In this document: positions 7,912 through 16,772 of the stretch, one piece after another
Layout of the letters: every line of letters begins with the position of its first letter
Numbering within the stretch: position 1 is the stretch's first letter
Assembly (NCBI GenBank): GCA_012032575.1
Contig: JAAUSP010000039.1
Span: 1-24,170 of the forward strand
Direction of reading: 5' to 3'
DNA length: 24,170 nt
From: Anaerolineales bacterium
Lineage (GTDB): Bacteria > Chloroflexota > Anaerolineae > 4572-78 > J111
Notes under the pieces: generated by a model
Database searches by the model: none
Told to the model about the DNA's origin: nothing
The model's input: only the letters and a program-made list of their open reading frames with translations
Program-made: the position numbers and the translations under genes

Positions 7912-7953
7912 AACAAAATCGCCGAAGCTTGATAAGCTTCGGCGATTTTGTTT
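7912..7953 (+). terminator. Intrinsic terminator between the convergent chemoreceptor and PhnB-like genes
   Basis: A perfect 19-base-pair stem (7912-7930 with 7934-7952), a 3-base loop, A-rich on the left and T-rich on the right flank of the stem, just after the chemoreceptor stop. Its position between convergent genes suggests bidirectional use. Confidence 0.85.
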
Positions 7954-7990
7954 GGCGTGATCTAATAAAGCCGGGGTGGCTTTGGGGAGT

Positions 7991-8482
7991 TTAGGCTTGC
8001 TCGTAGGCTTGCCGTAAACCGGCGATGTCTATTTTCTTCATTTGCATGAGCGCTTGCATTACCCGGCCTGCTCTTTCGGTGTCTTCATCATTCATCAGTT
8101 CATCCAGTTGTCTGGGAACAATCTGCCACGATACTCCGTACTTGTCCTTTAGCCAGCCGCACATGCTCTCCTCGCCGCCATCAGCCGTGAGTTTCTCCCA
8201 AAAGTAATTTACCTCTTCTTGCGACTCACAGTCAACATAAAGGGATATTGCTTCATTAAATTTGAACATCGGCCCGCCGTCGAGGGCCATAAAGCGCTGT
8301 CCATCCAGCTCAAAGACCCCGTGGATGACTTTTCCGGCCATGCCCTTGAAATGTTCATCGAGGGATTCATCAGGGTAGCGTTTAATCCTGATGATTTTTG
8401 AATTCTTGAAGACAGAGGTATAAAACTTCATGGCCTCTTCGGCTTGGTTATCAAACCATAAATGTGCAGTTATCTTTTGCAT
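7991..8482 (-). CDS. PhnB-like VOC superfamily protein (3-demethylubiquinone-methyltransferase-like domain)
   Basis: 163 residues of the glyoxalase/VOC fold, in the PhnB-like group often misnamed 3-demethylubiquinone-9 3-methyltransferase. Signature pieces are ITAHLWFDNQAEEAMKFYTS at the N-terminus, the GVFELDGQRFMALDGGPMF strand pair, and GWLKDKYGVSWQIVPRQLDE near the end. Members usually dimerise; a reaction is not established, and I assign none. ATG 8482 has AAAGGAG 6 bases upstream. It converges with the chemoreceptor gene and stands 129 bases downstream of the arsR-SRPBCC pair on the same strand. PhnB-like, SRPBCC and ArsR genes often cluster, so a shared detoxification or stress regulon is possible. 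Confidence 0.85.
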   Translation of the reverse strand: MQKITAHLWFDNQAEEAMKFYTSVFKNSKIIRIKRYPDESLDEHFKGMAGKVIHGVFELDGQRFMALDGGPMFKFNEAISLYVDCESQEEVNYFWEKLTADGGEESMCGWLKDKYGVSWQIVPRQLDELMNDEDTERAGRVMQALMQMKKIDIAGLRQAYEQA

Positions 8483-8611
8483 CGGTCTCTCCTTTAAAAA
8501 TAGTAGACGGTAGATAGAGGTAAGGCATCCTTAATAACCCTGCTGCCTTATTACCTTTTCAATTTTGGTGGCGTGCCTGTCACTTATGAACATGCCTTAT
8601 AAGTTTTCAGG

Positions 8612-9106
8612 CTATTTGCCCATTTTTTCCAGCAGCTCATCCAGCCGGTCATAGGAGTCATTCATCCCGTCTTCCATCCCCGATTGAAGCATACCATCCC
8701 GATCTTGCACCGACTGGAAGACGGATTGAACGAACAGTCGCGTTCGGTTGCCGGGCAGGGCTTCAAATCTGGCTGTTTCGAGTGTGACGTGCCCCTGTTC
8801 CGGCAATCCTTCAAATTCAAAGGTGCCGATGATCCGCTCCGGCGCGGTGACTTCGTGGTTGACGCCATGAAAGGCATATTCATTGCCCGCTTTATCCCGG
8901 TGAATATAGCGCCACGAGCCACCGCTTTTTGGCTCAAACGTTTCCAGCGTCATCGTCAAGTCTCGTGGTCCCAGCCACTGGATGTATAGCTGGGGATCGG
9001 TGAAAGCCTTGAAAACAAGCTCGCGTGGGGCATCAAATTCTCTGGTGATCAAAATCTCTTGTTTGCCCGGTTCAGCTATAATGTTGGTTTTGTTGGGCTT
9101 TGTCAT
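8612..9106 (-). CDS. SRPBCC (AHSA1-like) family protein
   Basis: 164 residues of the START/Bet v 1-like fold, AHSA1-type: [19 protein letters not shown] at the first strand and helix, [40 protein letters not shown], and a C-terminal helix with [20 protein letters not shown]. Such proteins hold hydrophobic ligands in a cavity; the ligand is unknown. It overlaps the upstream arsR gene by 4 bases (ATGA), so the two are almost certainly co-translated. This ArsR-SRPBCC pairing is widespread, and the regulator probably controls this gene. Length and start are normal for the family. Confidence 0.88.
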   Translation of the reverse strand: MTKPNKTNIIAEPGKQEILITREFDAPRELVFKAFTDPQLYIQWLGPRDLTMTLETFEPKSGGSWRYIHRDKAGNEYAFHGVNHEVTAPERIIGTFEFEGLPEQGHVTLETARFEALPGNRTRLFVQSVFQSVQDRDGMLQSGMEDGMNDSYDRLDELLEKMGK

Positions 9107-9447
9107 TGGTCTTCAGTCCTTTCTTTATCTGCTAACATTTTCTTTTTTTCTGCCTCCAGAAGTTGATCCAAAGCCTCAAAGCGCTCATCCCAGTGTTGAG
9201 TTAGCCGCTTGACCCATTGTTCCAGTTCGCCCATTGTCTCCAGGTTGATCTGGTAGAGTCGCTGCTGCGCTCGTTTTTCCATCAGGATCAAGTTAGCCTC
9301 ACGCAGAACTTTGAGATGTTGGGAGATGGCCGAGGGAGTGACCTGAAAATTATCGCAAATCTCCGTTGCCGATAAGGGGCCACTTCTGGCCAGCATCTCC
9401 AGGATGAGGCGTCGGGTTGGATCAGCCAGGGCAGAAAATTTATCCAC
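9103..9447 (-). CDS. ArsR family winged-helix transcriptional regulator
   Basis: A 114-residue repressor of the ArsR type. The winged helix is clear: [20 protein letters not shown] (helices 1-2), then [20 protein letters not shown] as the helix-turn-helix with its recognition helix, and the wing [15 protein letters not shown]. No CxC metal-binding motif is present, so the signal is probably not arsenic or a heavy metal. The rest is a C-terminal dimerisation helix rich in Glu/Lys. It is the first gene of a minus-strand operon with the SRPBCC gene. The start codon GTG 9447 lies just where the promoter at 9454-9482 predicts the first transcribed base and has no ribosome-binding site, so the mRNA may be leaderless. 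Confidence 0.9.
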   Translation of the reverse strand: MDKFSALADPTRRLILEMLARSGPLSATEICDNFQVTPSAISQHLKVLREANLILMEKRAQQRLYQINLETMGELEQWVKRLTQHWDERFEALDQLLEAEKKKMLADKERTEDQ

Positions 9448-9453
9448 AACAGC

Positions 9454-9489
9454 ATTATACAGTATTCATTTAATTAAGTCAATGCTTAA
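9454..9489 (-). promoter_or_regulatory. Sigma70 promoter with overlapping palindrome, arsR-SRPBCC operon
   Basis: Minus strand TTGACT (9482-9477), 17-base spacer, TATAAT (9459-9454). The palindrome TTAAG-N6-CTTAA (9474-9489) covers the -35 box, with further ATTTAA/TTAAAT arms at 9468-9473 and 9486-9491. This is a natural site for autorepression by the ArsR protein. The start of transcription falls at about 9447, on the GTG start codon. Confidence 0.7.
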
Positions 9490-9565
9490 ATAACAAGCCG
9501 TTCCTTAAAATTTATTACCCGGCCTGCTCTCAGTTAAAAACACAATCTAAAAGGGCGTGTTCATT

Positions 9566-9594
9566 TTGCTAAAATAGAATATATGTTCTATACT
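9566..9594 (+). promoter_or_regulatory. Sigma70 promoter with palindrome in the spacer, divergent VOC gene
   Basis: TTGCTA (9566-9571), 17-base spacer, TATACT (9589-9594). The spacer and -10 hold a 6-6-6 palindrome, ATAGAA-TATATG-TTCTAT (9574-9591), a position where bound protein would block polymerase. The sequence differs from the arsR operator, so a different regulator is likely. Confidence 0.6.
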
Positions 9595-9638
9595 TATATC
9601 AGTCATTCAATTTTATGATAAAGGGGGATACTTTAGCG

Positions 9639-10001
9639 ATGTTAAATTTAAACTCAATCATGCTTGGAACTCAACAACCTCACGTGTTAGGTGCCTTTTA
9701 CGAAAAAATAATTGGCAAGCCAGCCGATATGGTGGAGGAAGGGGGCTGGTATGGCTGGCAGGTAGGCAGTACATTTTTGTCCGTGGGGGAACATTCGGAG
9801 ATGCAAGGGGCAGCCAAAGACCCCGGACGAGTGTTGTTTAACTTCGAAACCAGAGAAGTCAAAGAGGAGTTTGAACGGATGAAGGCGGCCGGGGCTGTGG
9901 TGATAAAAGAGCCTTATGAGCTACAAGGCATGTGGATTGCTACCCTAGCTGACCCTGATGGCAACTATTTCCAGTTGGTAACTCCCTGGGAAGGAAATTA
10001 A
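9639..10001 (+). CDS. Small VOC/glyoxalase-like protein
   Basis: A 120-residue single VOC (glyoxalase/bleomycin resistance) unit: LNSIMLGTQQPHVLGAFYEK, then GGWYGWQVGSTFLSVGEH, the second half with VLFNFETREVKEEFERMKAA, and the typical end ATLADPDGNYFQLVTPWE in which Asp-Pro-(Asp/Glu)-Gly-Asn is the family mark. Metal ligand residues cannot be assigned with confidence and the substrate is unknown. ATG 9639 is preferred over ATG 9615: AAGGGGG at 9621-9627 lies 11 bases before it, and the shorter protein begins like other family members. It diverges from the arsR operon and has its own promoter. Confidence 0.8.
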   Translation: MLNLNSIMLGTQQPHVLGAFYEKIIGKPADMVEEGGWYGWQVGSTFLSVGEHSEMQGAAKDPGRVLFNFETREVKEEFERMKAAGAVVIKEPYELQGMWIATLADPDGNYFQLVTPWEGN

Positions 10002-10019
10002 GTTAAGCTTTAAGCAGAA

Positions 10020-10050
10020 AAGGGCTGGGAGTTAATCACTCTCAGCCCTT
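10020..10050. terminator. Weak terminator-like hairpin between convergent genes
   Basis: AAGGGCTGGGAGT and ACTCTCAGCCCTT form a 13-pair stem with one mismatch and a 5-base loop, shortly after the VOC stop. There is no T-run on the plus strand and only a short one on the minus strand, so termination is uncertain. Confidence 0.4.
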
Positions 10051-10138
10051 CGATATTAATGAGGCCCGGCTTAATTGACCATGCCCTGAACCAAAGTTTT
10101 GCCCATTACATTAGCCGGGTCCAGGTCTGCCGGCAGGT

Positions 10139-11205
10139 TTAAATCAAGCCCGTAAGCAGTGATGCTACCGGGGGCTGAGCCTGTCCCTGGTTTGGGGGGC
10201 GCTCCTGCCAGGCCTGGGCCAGGAGTTCGAGGCTGCGCATCCGCTCATCAATCCCGTGAGTAAAAGTGAAGACCATAATTTCGTCCGCGGCGGCCTCCTG
10301 GACCAGGGCCTCAAGGCGGGCTACCACCGAGTCGGGTGCGCCGACAATCCGGTTGGTGGGCAGGCTGCTGGCCAGAGCCAGGTCGGGGTGATCGGCAGCG
10401 GCCTGAGGCGGCAGCAAGGCGATGGAGCGGCCGGTCCTGATGGCCAGAACTGCCAATTGGCCGGGGGCGGCAAACCAGGCGGCGGCTTCATCGGTCTCAG
10501 CCGTTAAAACGGCCGCAGTGACGATAGCATAAGGCTGCTCAAGCACCGCCGAAGGCACAAAATTCCGGCGGTAAAGATCGAGGGCCAGCAGGGTGCCGCC
10601 CGTATCAAAGTGATGGGCAAAGGCAAAAGGCAGGCCCAACTGGCCGGCCAATTGAGCGCTGTAGTCGCTGGAGCCAAGCAGAGTAATCAAGGGAGTGGTA
10701 GTAGCAGCCGGGGTAGCGGCAAAGCGAATCCACATGCCCTCCTCGGTCCGGCAGTCTCCCAGCAGCCCCATCAGGTCAATCAAATGACGGGGGAAACTCC
10801 TCGACGGCCGAAACCGGCCGGGGTACGGCGCAGAGCCGCCGCAGTGAAAGGATCGGTGCCGGGCGCGCGGCCAATCCCCAGGTCAATCCGGCCAGGGTGG
10901 AGCGCCTCCAGCAGGGCGAACTGTTCGGCCACGACCAGCGGCGGGTGGTTCGGCAGCATCACCCCGCCAGAGCCAACCCGGATGGTAGAGGTGGCGGCGG
11001 CCAAATGAGCGATGAGCACAGCCGGGGCGGTACTGGCGATACCGGGCATATTGTGATGCTCGGCCACCCAAAAGCGGGTATAGCCTAACTTTTCGGCGTG
11101 TTGGGCCAACCGGGTGGTATCGGCCAGGGCGCCGGCGCTGGTTGCCCCGGCGCCAACAACGGCCAGGTCAAGTACGGATAAGGGTACACGCAATTGAGCG
11201 TTCAT
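10139..11205 (-). pseudogene. LLM class flavin-dependent oxidoreductase (luciferase-like), interrupted by frameshift
   Basis: Two abutting frames together make one luciferase-like (MsnO8-type) monooxygenase of about 350 residues. The N-terminal part runs from ATG 11205 (GGAG 8 bases upstream) with [28 protein letters not shown], the strand [20 protein letters not shown] and [18 protein letters not shown]. The C-terminal part (10139-10783) holds LITLLGSSDYSAQLAGQLGL and PFAFAHHF. The frame is lost between about 10787 and 10810: the family expects ...[14 protein letters not shown], where EEF lies in one frame and RHLIDLM in another. Two extra bases, one of them in the C-run at 10789-10793, or one missing base would restore it. 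The family uses reduced FMN or F420; the substrate is unknown. It may be a real pseudogene or a sequence error. Confidence 0.8.
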
Positions 11206-11268
11206 ATTTTCAACTCCGTAGATAGGACGGCTAGTCCAGGCATTGAGGCAGGCTGCATGGCTCAAATT

Positions 11269-11302
11269 AACCGCCGAGAGCGCAGAGTCCGCCGAGGCGG
11301 TT
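11269..11302. repeat. Small inverted repeat with a CGCAGAG core
   Basis: AACCGCC (11269-11275) and GGCGGTT (11296-11302) flank GAGAGCGCAGAGTCCGCCGA. The CGCAGAG motif resembles short intergenic repeats common in several phyla. Low information on its own. Confidence 0.35.
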
Positions 11303-11330
11303 TATTCTGTCAGTCAATCAGTCTACCTGA

Positions 11331-11399
11331 TCCGAACATATCTTGCTAAACTTTTGAGACCTTCCCCTGCCTCAGAAAGTTTAGCCTTTCAAGTTCGGA
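11331..11399. repeat. Foldback element in the LLM-subtilase intergenic region
   Basis: Outer arms TCCGAAC / GTTCGGA and inner arms GCTAAACTTTTGAG (11345-11358) / CTCAGAAAGTTTAGC (11371-11385) form a long two-part hairpin with one bulge and one internal loop. No T-run follows. It looks like a small dispersed palindromic element (REP or MITE remnant). The rest of 11206-11475 shows no gene. Confidence 0.6.
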
Positions 11400-11475
11400 A
11401 CGGCAAATGCTCACGATGTCTTATTTATCTGGCAAAGGGCTGGATCAGCCTACAAGTTGAGACGATGCCCAGGTT

Positions 11476-13980
11476 TCAATCTGGTTTGATGACAATCGGC
11501 AGGTAGAGCGACGTCGTGTTGGCGGTAGTTAAGGCGAATTCGGTAAAATGGGCCAGGCTGACGGACAGAGTACGCGCCGCAGGATTGCGGCCGGCTACGG
11601 TGAGCTGCTGCCACTGGCCGGCGGTGGGGTTATAAAAGACCAGACCCATTTTACTCTCATCAGTGCCCGGCGGCAGTTGGGCCGGGTCATAGTTAATATC
11701 AAGGGTCAGGGCATGGTCAAAGGTGGGCTGGCTCAACACCTGCCCCGAAGCCGTGACCAGTTTCAAATCAAATACCAGACCGGCAAAATTGGTGGGATTG
11801 GGCACGGTGGGCTGGGCCAGCCGGGTGTAACGCAGCTTGCCGGCATTGACAGGCAGCGCCTCAGCCGGAATGGTCAGCGTGAACACGTGGTCCGGCGTAA
11901 TCAGGGTAGACCTTGTTTCAGGATCAAGATTAATAACCGTCGTCGTACTGGCGACGGTATTAAAAGCGGCGCTGGCCTGGCCGCCGCCAAAGGCAAAACT
12001 GTAGACAGCCGTATTAGTCAGGGTGGCCCCCAGGGCCACCTGGGGCGCGGCGGTAGCGGCAAGGGTGTAGGTCAACCTTGCCCCGGCGGTGACGACCGTA
12101 GTGACATCCAGCCCGGCCCCGGAGATGCCGGCGGGCAGCGAGTCAACCAGATGAACCCCTGCCGCGTCAACAGGGCTGTTATTGGCCAGAACGATGGTGT
12201 AGGTCAGGGCATCGCCGGGTTGAACGGGGTTATGGGCCACCTTGACAGTTTTAGTAATGGACAGATTGGCCGAACCAGACACGGTATACGCGCGGCTAAA
12301 ATCATCCCCGCCGCTGCCGTTGCCATCACCGTCAAGCGAGTTGCCGGCCAGGTCTTTGATCGAGGTGCTGCCGCACACCAACAAATGATAGCGACCAGGG
12401 CTAAGCCGGGTTCCGCTGTTGAGGTTCAACGTGGCCAGATGGGTATCCCCGTTATAGACAACACTGTTGATGGTAACAGCCTGGTCGTCTCCCTGGGCCG
12501 GGCCACAGCTCTGGGTTTGGAAAGTGGTATCAGCACCAGCGTTAAACAGGCGGTAGTTAGCGGGATTGCTGACATCGTGCGCGCCGGTATCACCGGCAGG
12601 GTTCTGAACCTGCTCATCAAAGGTGACGATGAGCTGGGTTATGGCTGCCTCGGTAGTTTCTGCCTCTGCCAGCGAACCATCGCCGGTATCGGCATTGGAG
12701 GTGAGGTGACTTACTTGCGGCGGCGTGGTATCCAGGGCCAGCACGGCCTGGCCCAGGGCCAGCACGTCAACCCGCTTAAAATTCAGGTTGGTATTGGTGA
12801 CATTATCGTTTTCATCGTCGCCATCGTTGATGGTAGCGCCGCTGTTTTTGAGCAAGGTTATGAATTCAGCCACCGTCAGTTTTCGGCCCAGGACCTGTTG
12901 GGCCAGTTCCTGCATCAAGGCCGCAATCCCGGCAATGTGCGGCGAGGCTTGACTGGTGCCATGCTGGGTCACTGTGCCGCCGGTTGCGCTGGCCCCGCTG
13001 ATGGGCGCGCCGGGGGCAAAAACAGTGGTTAAGGTAGCATGTCGCTGCGAAAAAGGGGTGATCCGGTCGGCCCCGGAAGCGTAGACTGCGGCCCCATCCC
13101 CATAGCCAAAGCTGCCGGCATTGGAGTCATACACCGCCCCAATGGAAAGGGAGTTTGGATCGGCCGCCGGATAGCTGACCCCCTGGGTGCTGCCCCAGCC
13201 ATAAAAGCTATTGCCTGAAGCGGACACGACAATTACATTCAGTCCGGATAAGGCGGCCAATTCATCAGAAATACCGTAAGCTGTCAAGGGGATTGAATAA
13301 TTCCAGCCATCTCCCAAAGACATATTGACACTGGCGATATTGTAACTGTGGGCCTGGGCGACCACCCATTGCAGGGCGCTTTCGATATAACCAAACTGGC
13401 CGCTCCCGCTGTCTTTGAACACCTTTAAATGGATAATGTTTGCGCCGGTTGCCATGCCGGTATACGCGCCAAAGCTGGCGGCCACAATACTGGAAACATT
13501 GGAGCCATGTCCGTTAACATCGCTGGCATTGGCATCACCATCGGCAAAATCGTAATGATAGACAATCCGGTCGGCTACGCCGTCCCCATTGCTGTCCGGT
13601 CCAAAATAAGGGTGATCCAGATCAATGCCGGTATCCAGAATCACCACACTCAAACCGGAGCCATCTATCTGGGCAAAGCGATAATCGCTGCGGAAGTCAT
13701 CGAGGTTGATGAGCGGGCCGGAAACATTGGTCAGCGGGATGATGGGTAAGGTGTCAGTGGTTTCCAGCGGCGGCAGAGGTGTAGCCAAAGGGGCATCTGA
13801 GCCGGTTGTGGTCAGCAGTTCCAGGGCTGCCGCGGTTTCCGTATCCGGCGACGGTGTCGTTGTAGGGGGCGGCGTTGTGGGGGTATCGGCGTAAGCGCTT
13901 AAACTGCCGGTGCCCAGGATCAGCAACAAGGCAAAGATGGCGAGAATGGATTTTATTCTGGTTGAAGTTGTGGAGACCAT
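11476..13980 (-). CDS. Secreted subtilisin-like serine peptidase (S8) with Ig-like and DUF11 domains
   Basis: 834 residues from ATG 13980. A signal peptide (basic n-region, hydrophobic IKSILAIFALLLILG, SAYA cleavage region) is followed by a Thr/Pro-rich stretch. The S8 domain has all catalytic residues: Asp116 in ILDTGIDLDHP, His158 in NGHGSN, Asn257 in ASGNSF, and Ser343 in HGTSQASPHIAG. Next comes an Ig-like unit (TFDEQVQNPAGD ... IKDLAGNSLDG), a DUF11 repeat (LTYTIVLANNSPVDAAGVHL), and a beta-rich C-terminal domain. The extreme C-terminus is TSLYLPIVIKPD, like the end of the glycoside hydrolase at 1-452. It should act outside the cell in protein breakdown. An upstream TTG (14031) would put 17 extra polar residues before the signal peptide, so ATG 13980 is chosen. 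It follows argG by 146 bases; no terminator is seen between them. Confidence 0.92.
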   Translation of the reverse strand: MVSTTSTRIKSILAIFALLLILGTGSLSAYADTPTTPPPTTTPSPDTETAAALELLTTTGSDAPLATPLPPLETTDTLPIIPLTNVSGPLINLDDFRSDYRFAQIDGSGLSVVILDTGIDLDHPYFGPDSNGDGVADRIVYHYDFADGDANASDVNGHGSNVSSIVAASFGAYTGMATGANIIHLKVFKDSGSGQFGYIESALQWVVAQAHSYNIASVNMSLGDGWNYSIPLTAYGISDELAALSGLNVIVVSASGNSFYGWGSTQGVSYPAADPNSLSIGAVYDSNAGSFGYGDGAAVYASGADRITPFSQRHATLTTVFAPGAPISGASATGGTVTQHGTSQASPHIAGIAALMQELAQQVLGRKLTVAEFITLLKNSGATINDGDDENDNVTNTNLNFKRVDVLALGQAVLALDTTPPQVSHLTSNADTGDGSLAEAETTEAAITQLIVTFDEQVQNPAGDTGAHDVSNPANYRLFNAGADTTFQTQSCGPAQGDDQAVTINSVVYNGDTHLATLNLNSGTRLSPGRYHLLVCGSTSIKDLAGNSLDGDGNGSGGDDFSRAYTVSGSANLSITKTVKVAHNPVQPGDALTYTIVLANNSPVDAAGVHLVDSLPAGISGAGLDVTTVVTAGARLTYTLAATAAPQVALGATLTNTAVYSFAFGGGQASAAFNTVASTTTVINLDPETRSTLITPDHVFTLTIPAEALPVNAGKLRYTRLAQPTVPNPTNFAGLVFDLKLVTASGQVLSQPTFDHALTLDINYDPAQLPPGTDESKMGLVFYNPTAGQWQQLTVAGRNPAARTLSVSLAHFTEFALTTANTTSLYLPIVIKPD

Positions 13981-14126
13981 GTTAGACCAGCCCTCAGGCT
14001 CTTGCGGATAAATGATTTGGGGGGTGTACAAGAGCCATATTCATTTATCGGCTGGTCTGTTATTTTCTTCACGAAAAACTAAAGGTACTCATTTCCCTTT
14101 TTGATCAATACTACAACTCCACCCCT

Positions 14127-15542
<1,416 letters not shown>

Positions 15543-15571
15543 TTATGTGGAGGCCATTTTACGCCACTTGC

Positions 15572-15583
15572 GGCGATATCGCC
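15572..15583. promoter_or_regulatory. 12-base perfect palindrome upstream of argG
   Basis: GGCGATATCGCC, 54 bases before the argG start codon on its upstream side. It is a possible operator, but a single palindrome of this size is weak evidence. Confidence 0.25.
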
Positions 15584-15625
15584 AACTCTGTCTGGCCCAA
15601 GGATGAAGACCCCAGGGCGTTGAAC

Positions 15626-15668
15626 AGGTTGGAAACCTATTGACCGGGAGACAAACCTCTAAAGGTTT
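15626..15668. repeat. Pair of small hairpins sharing the AGGTT/AACCT stem
   Basis: AGGTT-gga-AACCT (15626-15638) and AAACCT-ctaa-AGGTTT (15653-15668) use the same stem sequence in opposite order, so the two can also pair with each other. It lies between argG and the GAF gene. No gene is supported in 15519-15785; a 21-codon ATG frame at 15709-15774 is too short to call. Confidence 0.4.
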
Positions 15669-15785
15669 TTACGACCTCAATTTCGCCGACCGATTTTATC
15701 CGTACCGGCTACTTTTCCAGGTATGGCCCGTACTGAATGGAAATGCTGTCCCCAACCGCGTGGGTGGTTTTCATCGAGTTCGGCC

Positions 15786-16409
15786 TTAAGCTGCGGCCTG
15801 GGTCTCTTCGGCCTCAAGCCGGGTTTGCATCTCTTCCAGGGCAATGGCCGCCACCTGGCCCAGAATTAATAGCAGGGTAGCGTCGGCCTCGGTAAAATCG
15901 TTAGCCCGTTTGTTCAAAAGTTCAATCACGCCGATGAGCTTGCCCCGCGCCATCATCGGCACGCACAGGATCGAGCGGGTGACAAAACTGAACTCCTCGT
16001 CAATATCCAGCGAAAAGCGAACGTCCTGGCGCGGATTGTTGACAATCAGCGGCTCGCGCTGGCGGCCCACCCAGCCGGCAATACCGGTATCACTCTTAAT
16101 CCGATAGCCGCGCAGTTCGTTCCGAATATCCCCGTGAACCAGCACAAACGCCAGTTCATTGGTTTCTTCATCCAGCAGCAGCAGCGAACCATCCTCGGCT
16201 CTGAGTACGCTCATAGCGCTGTAAAGGATCTGGTCCAGCAGAGCAAACAGGTTTTCCTCAGAAGTGATTTGTTGGGTTGCCCCGTACAGGTCCTGCAAAG
16301 CCTCCATGTAATGCCGAAAAGCCAGGCTGTCTTCCCGCAGAACCTTGTTTTCCTCCTGCAAGCGGGCATTTTCCTGCTGCAAAAATCGTAAGGCTACTGT
16401 ATTCTCCAT
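15786..16409 (-). CDS. GAF domain protein with N-terminal coiled coil
   Basis: 207 residues. The first ~35 form a coiled coil (RFLQQENARLQEENKVLRED), then one GAF domain from about 55 to 195: LFALLDQILYSAMSVLRAED, GSLLLLDEETNELAFVLVHG, SDTGIAGWVGRQREPLIVNN, SILCVPMMARGKLIGVIELL and NDFTEADATLLLILGQVAAI. No output domain is attached, so it may work by dimerisation with a partner or as a stand-alone ligand or redox sensor. ATG 16409 is preceded by AGGAGG; that site overlaps the stop codon of the short ORF just upstream (16422-16424), which suggests coupled translation. The short ORF carries a related coiled-coil N-terminus. Confidence 0.88.
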   Translation of the reverse strand: MENTVALRFLQQENARLQEENKVLREDSLAFRHYMEALQDLYGATQQITSEENLFALLDQILYSAMSVLRAEDGSLLLLDEETNELAFVLVHGDIRNELRGYRIKSDTGIAGWVGRQREPLIVNNPRQDVRFSLDIDEEFSFVTRSILCVPMMARGKLIGVIELLNKRANDFTEADATLLLILGQVAAIALEEMQTRLEAEETQAAA

Positions 16410-16421
16410 GCAGATTTCCTC

Positions 16422-16603
16422 CTATCCGACGGCCAAAATTCTGGTCGCCACCCCACTCAGCATCACCGTTGCCGCCAAATCGGTTTCGGCAAAGGTATCG
16501 CCCGGCTGGTTGAGCCGTTCCCGGCCTGTAGCGCTTTATTCTCTTCTTGCAGCCAGACATTTTCCTGCTGTAAAAAGCGCAGCGCCGGTTTATTGGTGGG
16601 CAT
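16422..16603 (-). pseudogene. Short coiled-coil ORF related to the N-terminus of the GAF protein, frame broken
   Basis: Starts at ATG 16603, with GGAG 6 bases upstream. It encodes MPTNKPALRFLQQENVWLQE followed by ENKAL, closely similar to the GAF protein's first 26 residues (ALRFLQQEN-x2-LQEENK-x-L). The direct frame stops after 46 codons, but from about 16515 a neighbouring frame continues as RERLNQPGDTFAETDLAATV...ILAVG and stops at TAG 16422, directly within the GAF gene's ribosome-binding region. The total, 182 bases, is one short of a whole number of codons, so a single missing base in GGCCGGGAACGG would give a 60-residue protein. Function is unknown. It may be a partner subunit of the GAF protein or the product of a partial tandem duplication. 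Confidence 0.5.
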
Positions 16604-16711
16604 GGGGTACTCCGCTTCTTATGGACAAGTTCTTAATACTGTTGAGTATAGCAGAGAATACCTTAACATACAACCACCTTTGGCCTGCTTTCACCAACCC
16701 ACGTTGCCGGT

Positions 16712-16740
16712 TTGAATTAGCAGGCAGGCCATTGTATAAT
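16712..16740 (+). promoter_or_regulatory. Sigma70 promoter upstream of the ftsY fragment
   Basis: TTGAAT (16712-16717), 17-base spacer, perfect TATAAT (16735-16740). The predicted start is about 16747, 26 bases before the GTG start codon; TGAGGT lies in between as ribosome-binding site. Confidence 0.7.
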
Positions 16741-16772
16741 TGACCGCATTACAGCACAGATGAGGTAAAGAC

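Noticed and set aside
10780..10800. Programmed ribosomal frameshift in the LLM gene
   Set aside because: The zero-frame codons around TTTCCCCC do not fit a canonical X-XXY-YYZ slippery site, there is no reason for regulation, and other frame breaks in the window suggest indels.
11548..13032. 494-codon plus-strand frame opposite the subtilase
   Set aside because: Antisense shadow; the minus strand has a full catalytic triad and signal peptide.
15709..15774. 21-codon ORF (MKTTHAVGDSISIQYGPYLE...) downstream of the GAF gene
   Set aside because: Weak ribosome-binding site and too short; the frame continues after the TAG into the hairpin repeat, so it may be a remnant but cannot be supported as a gene.
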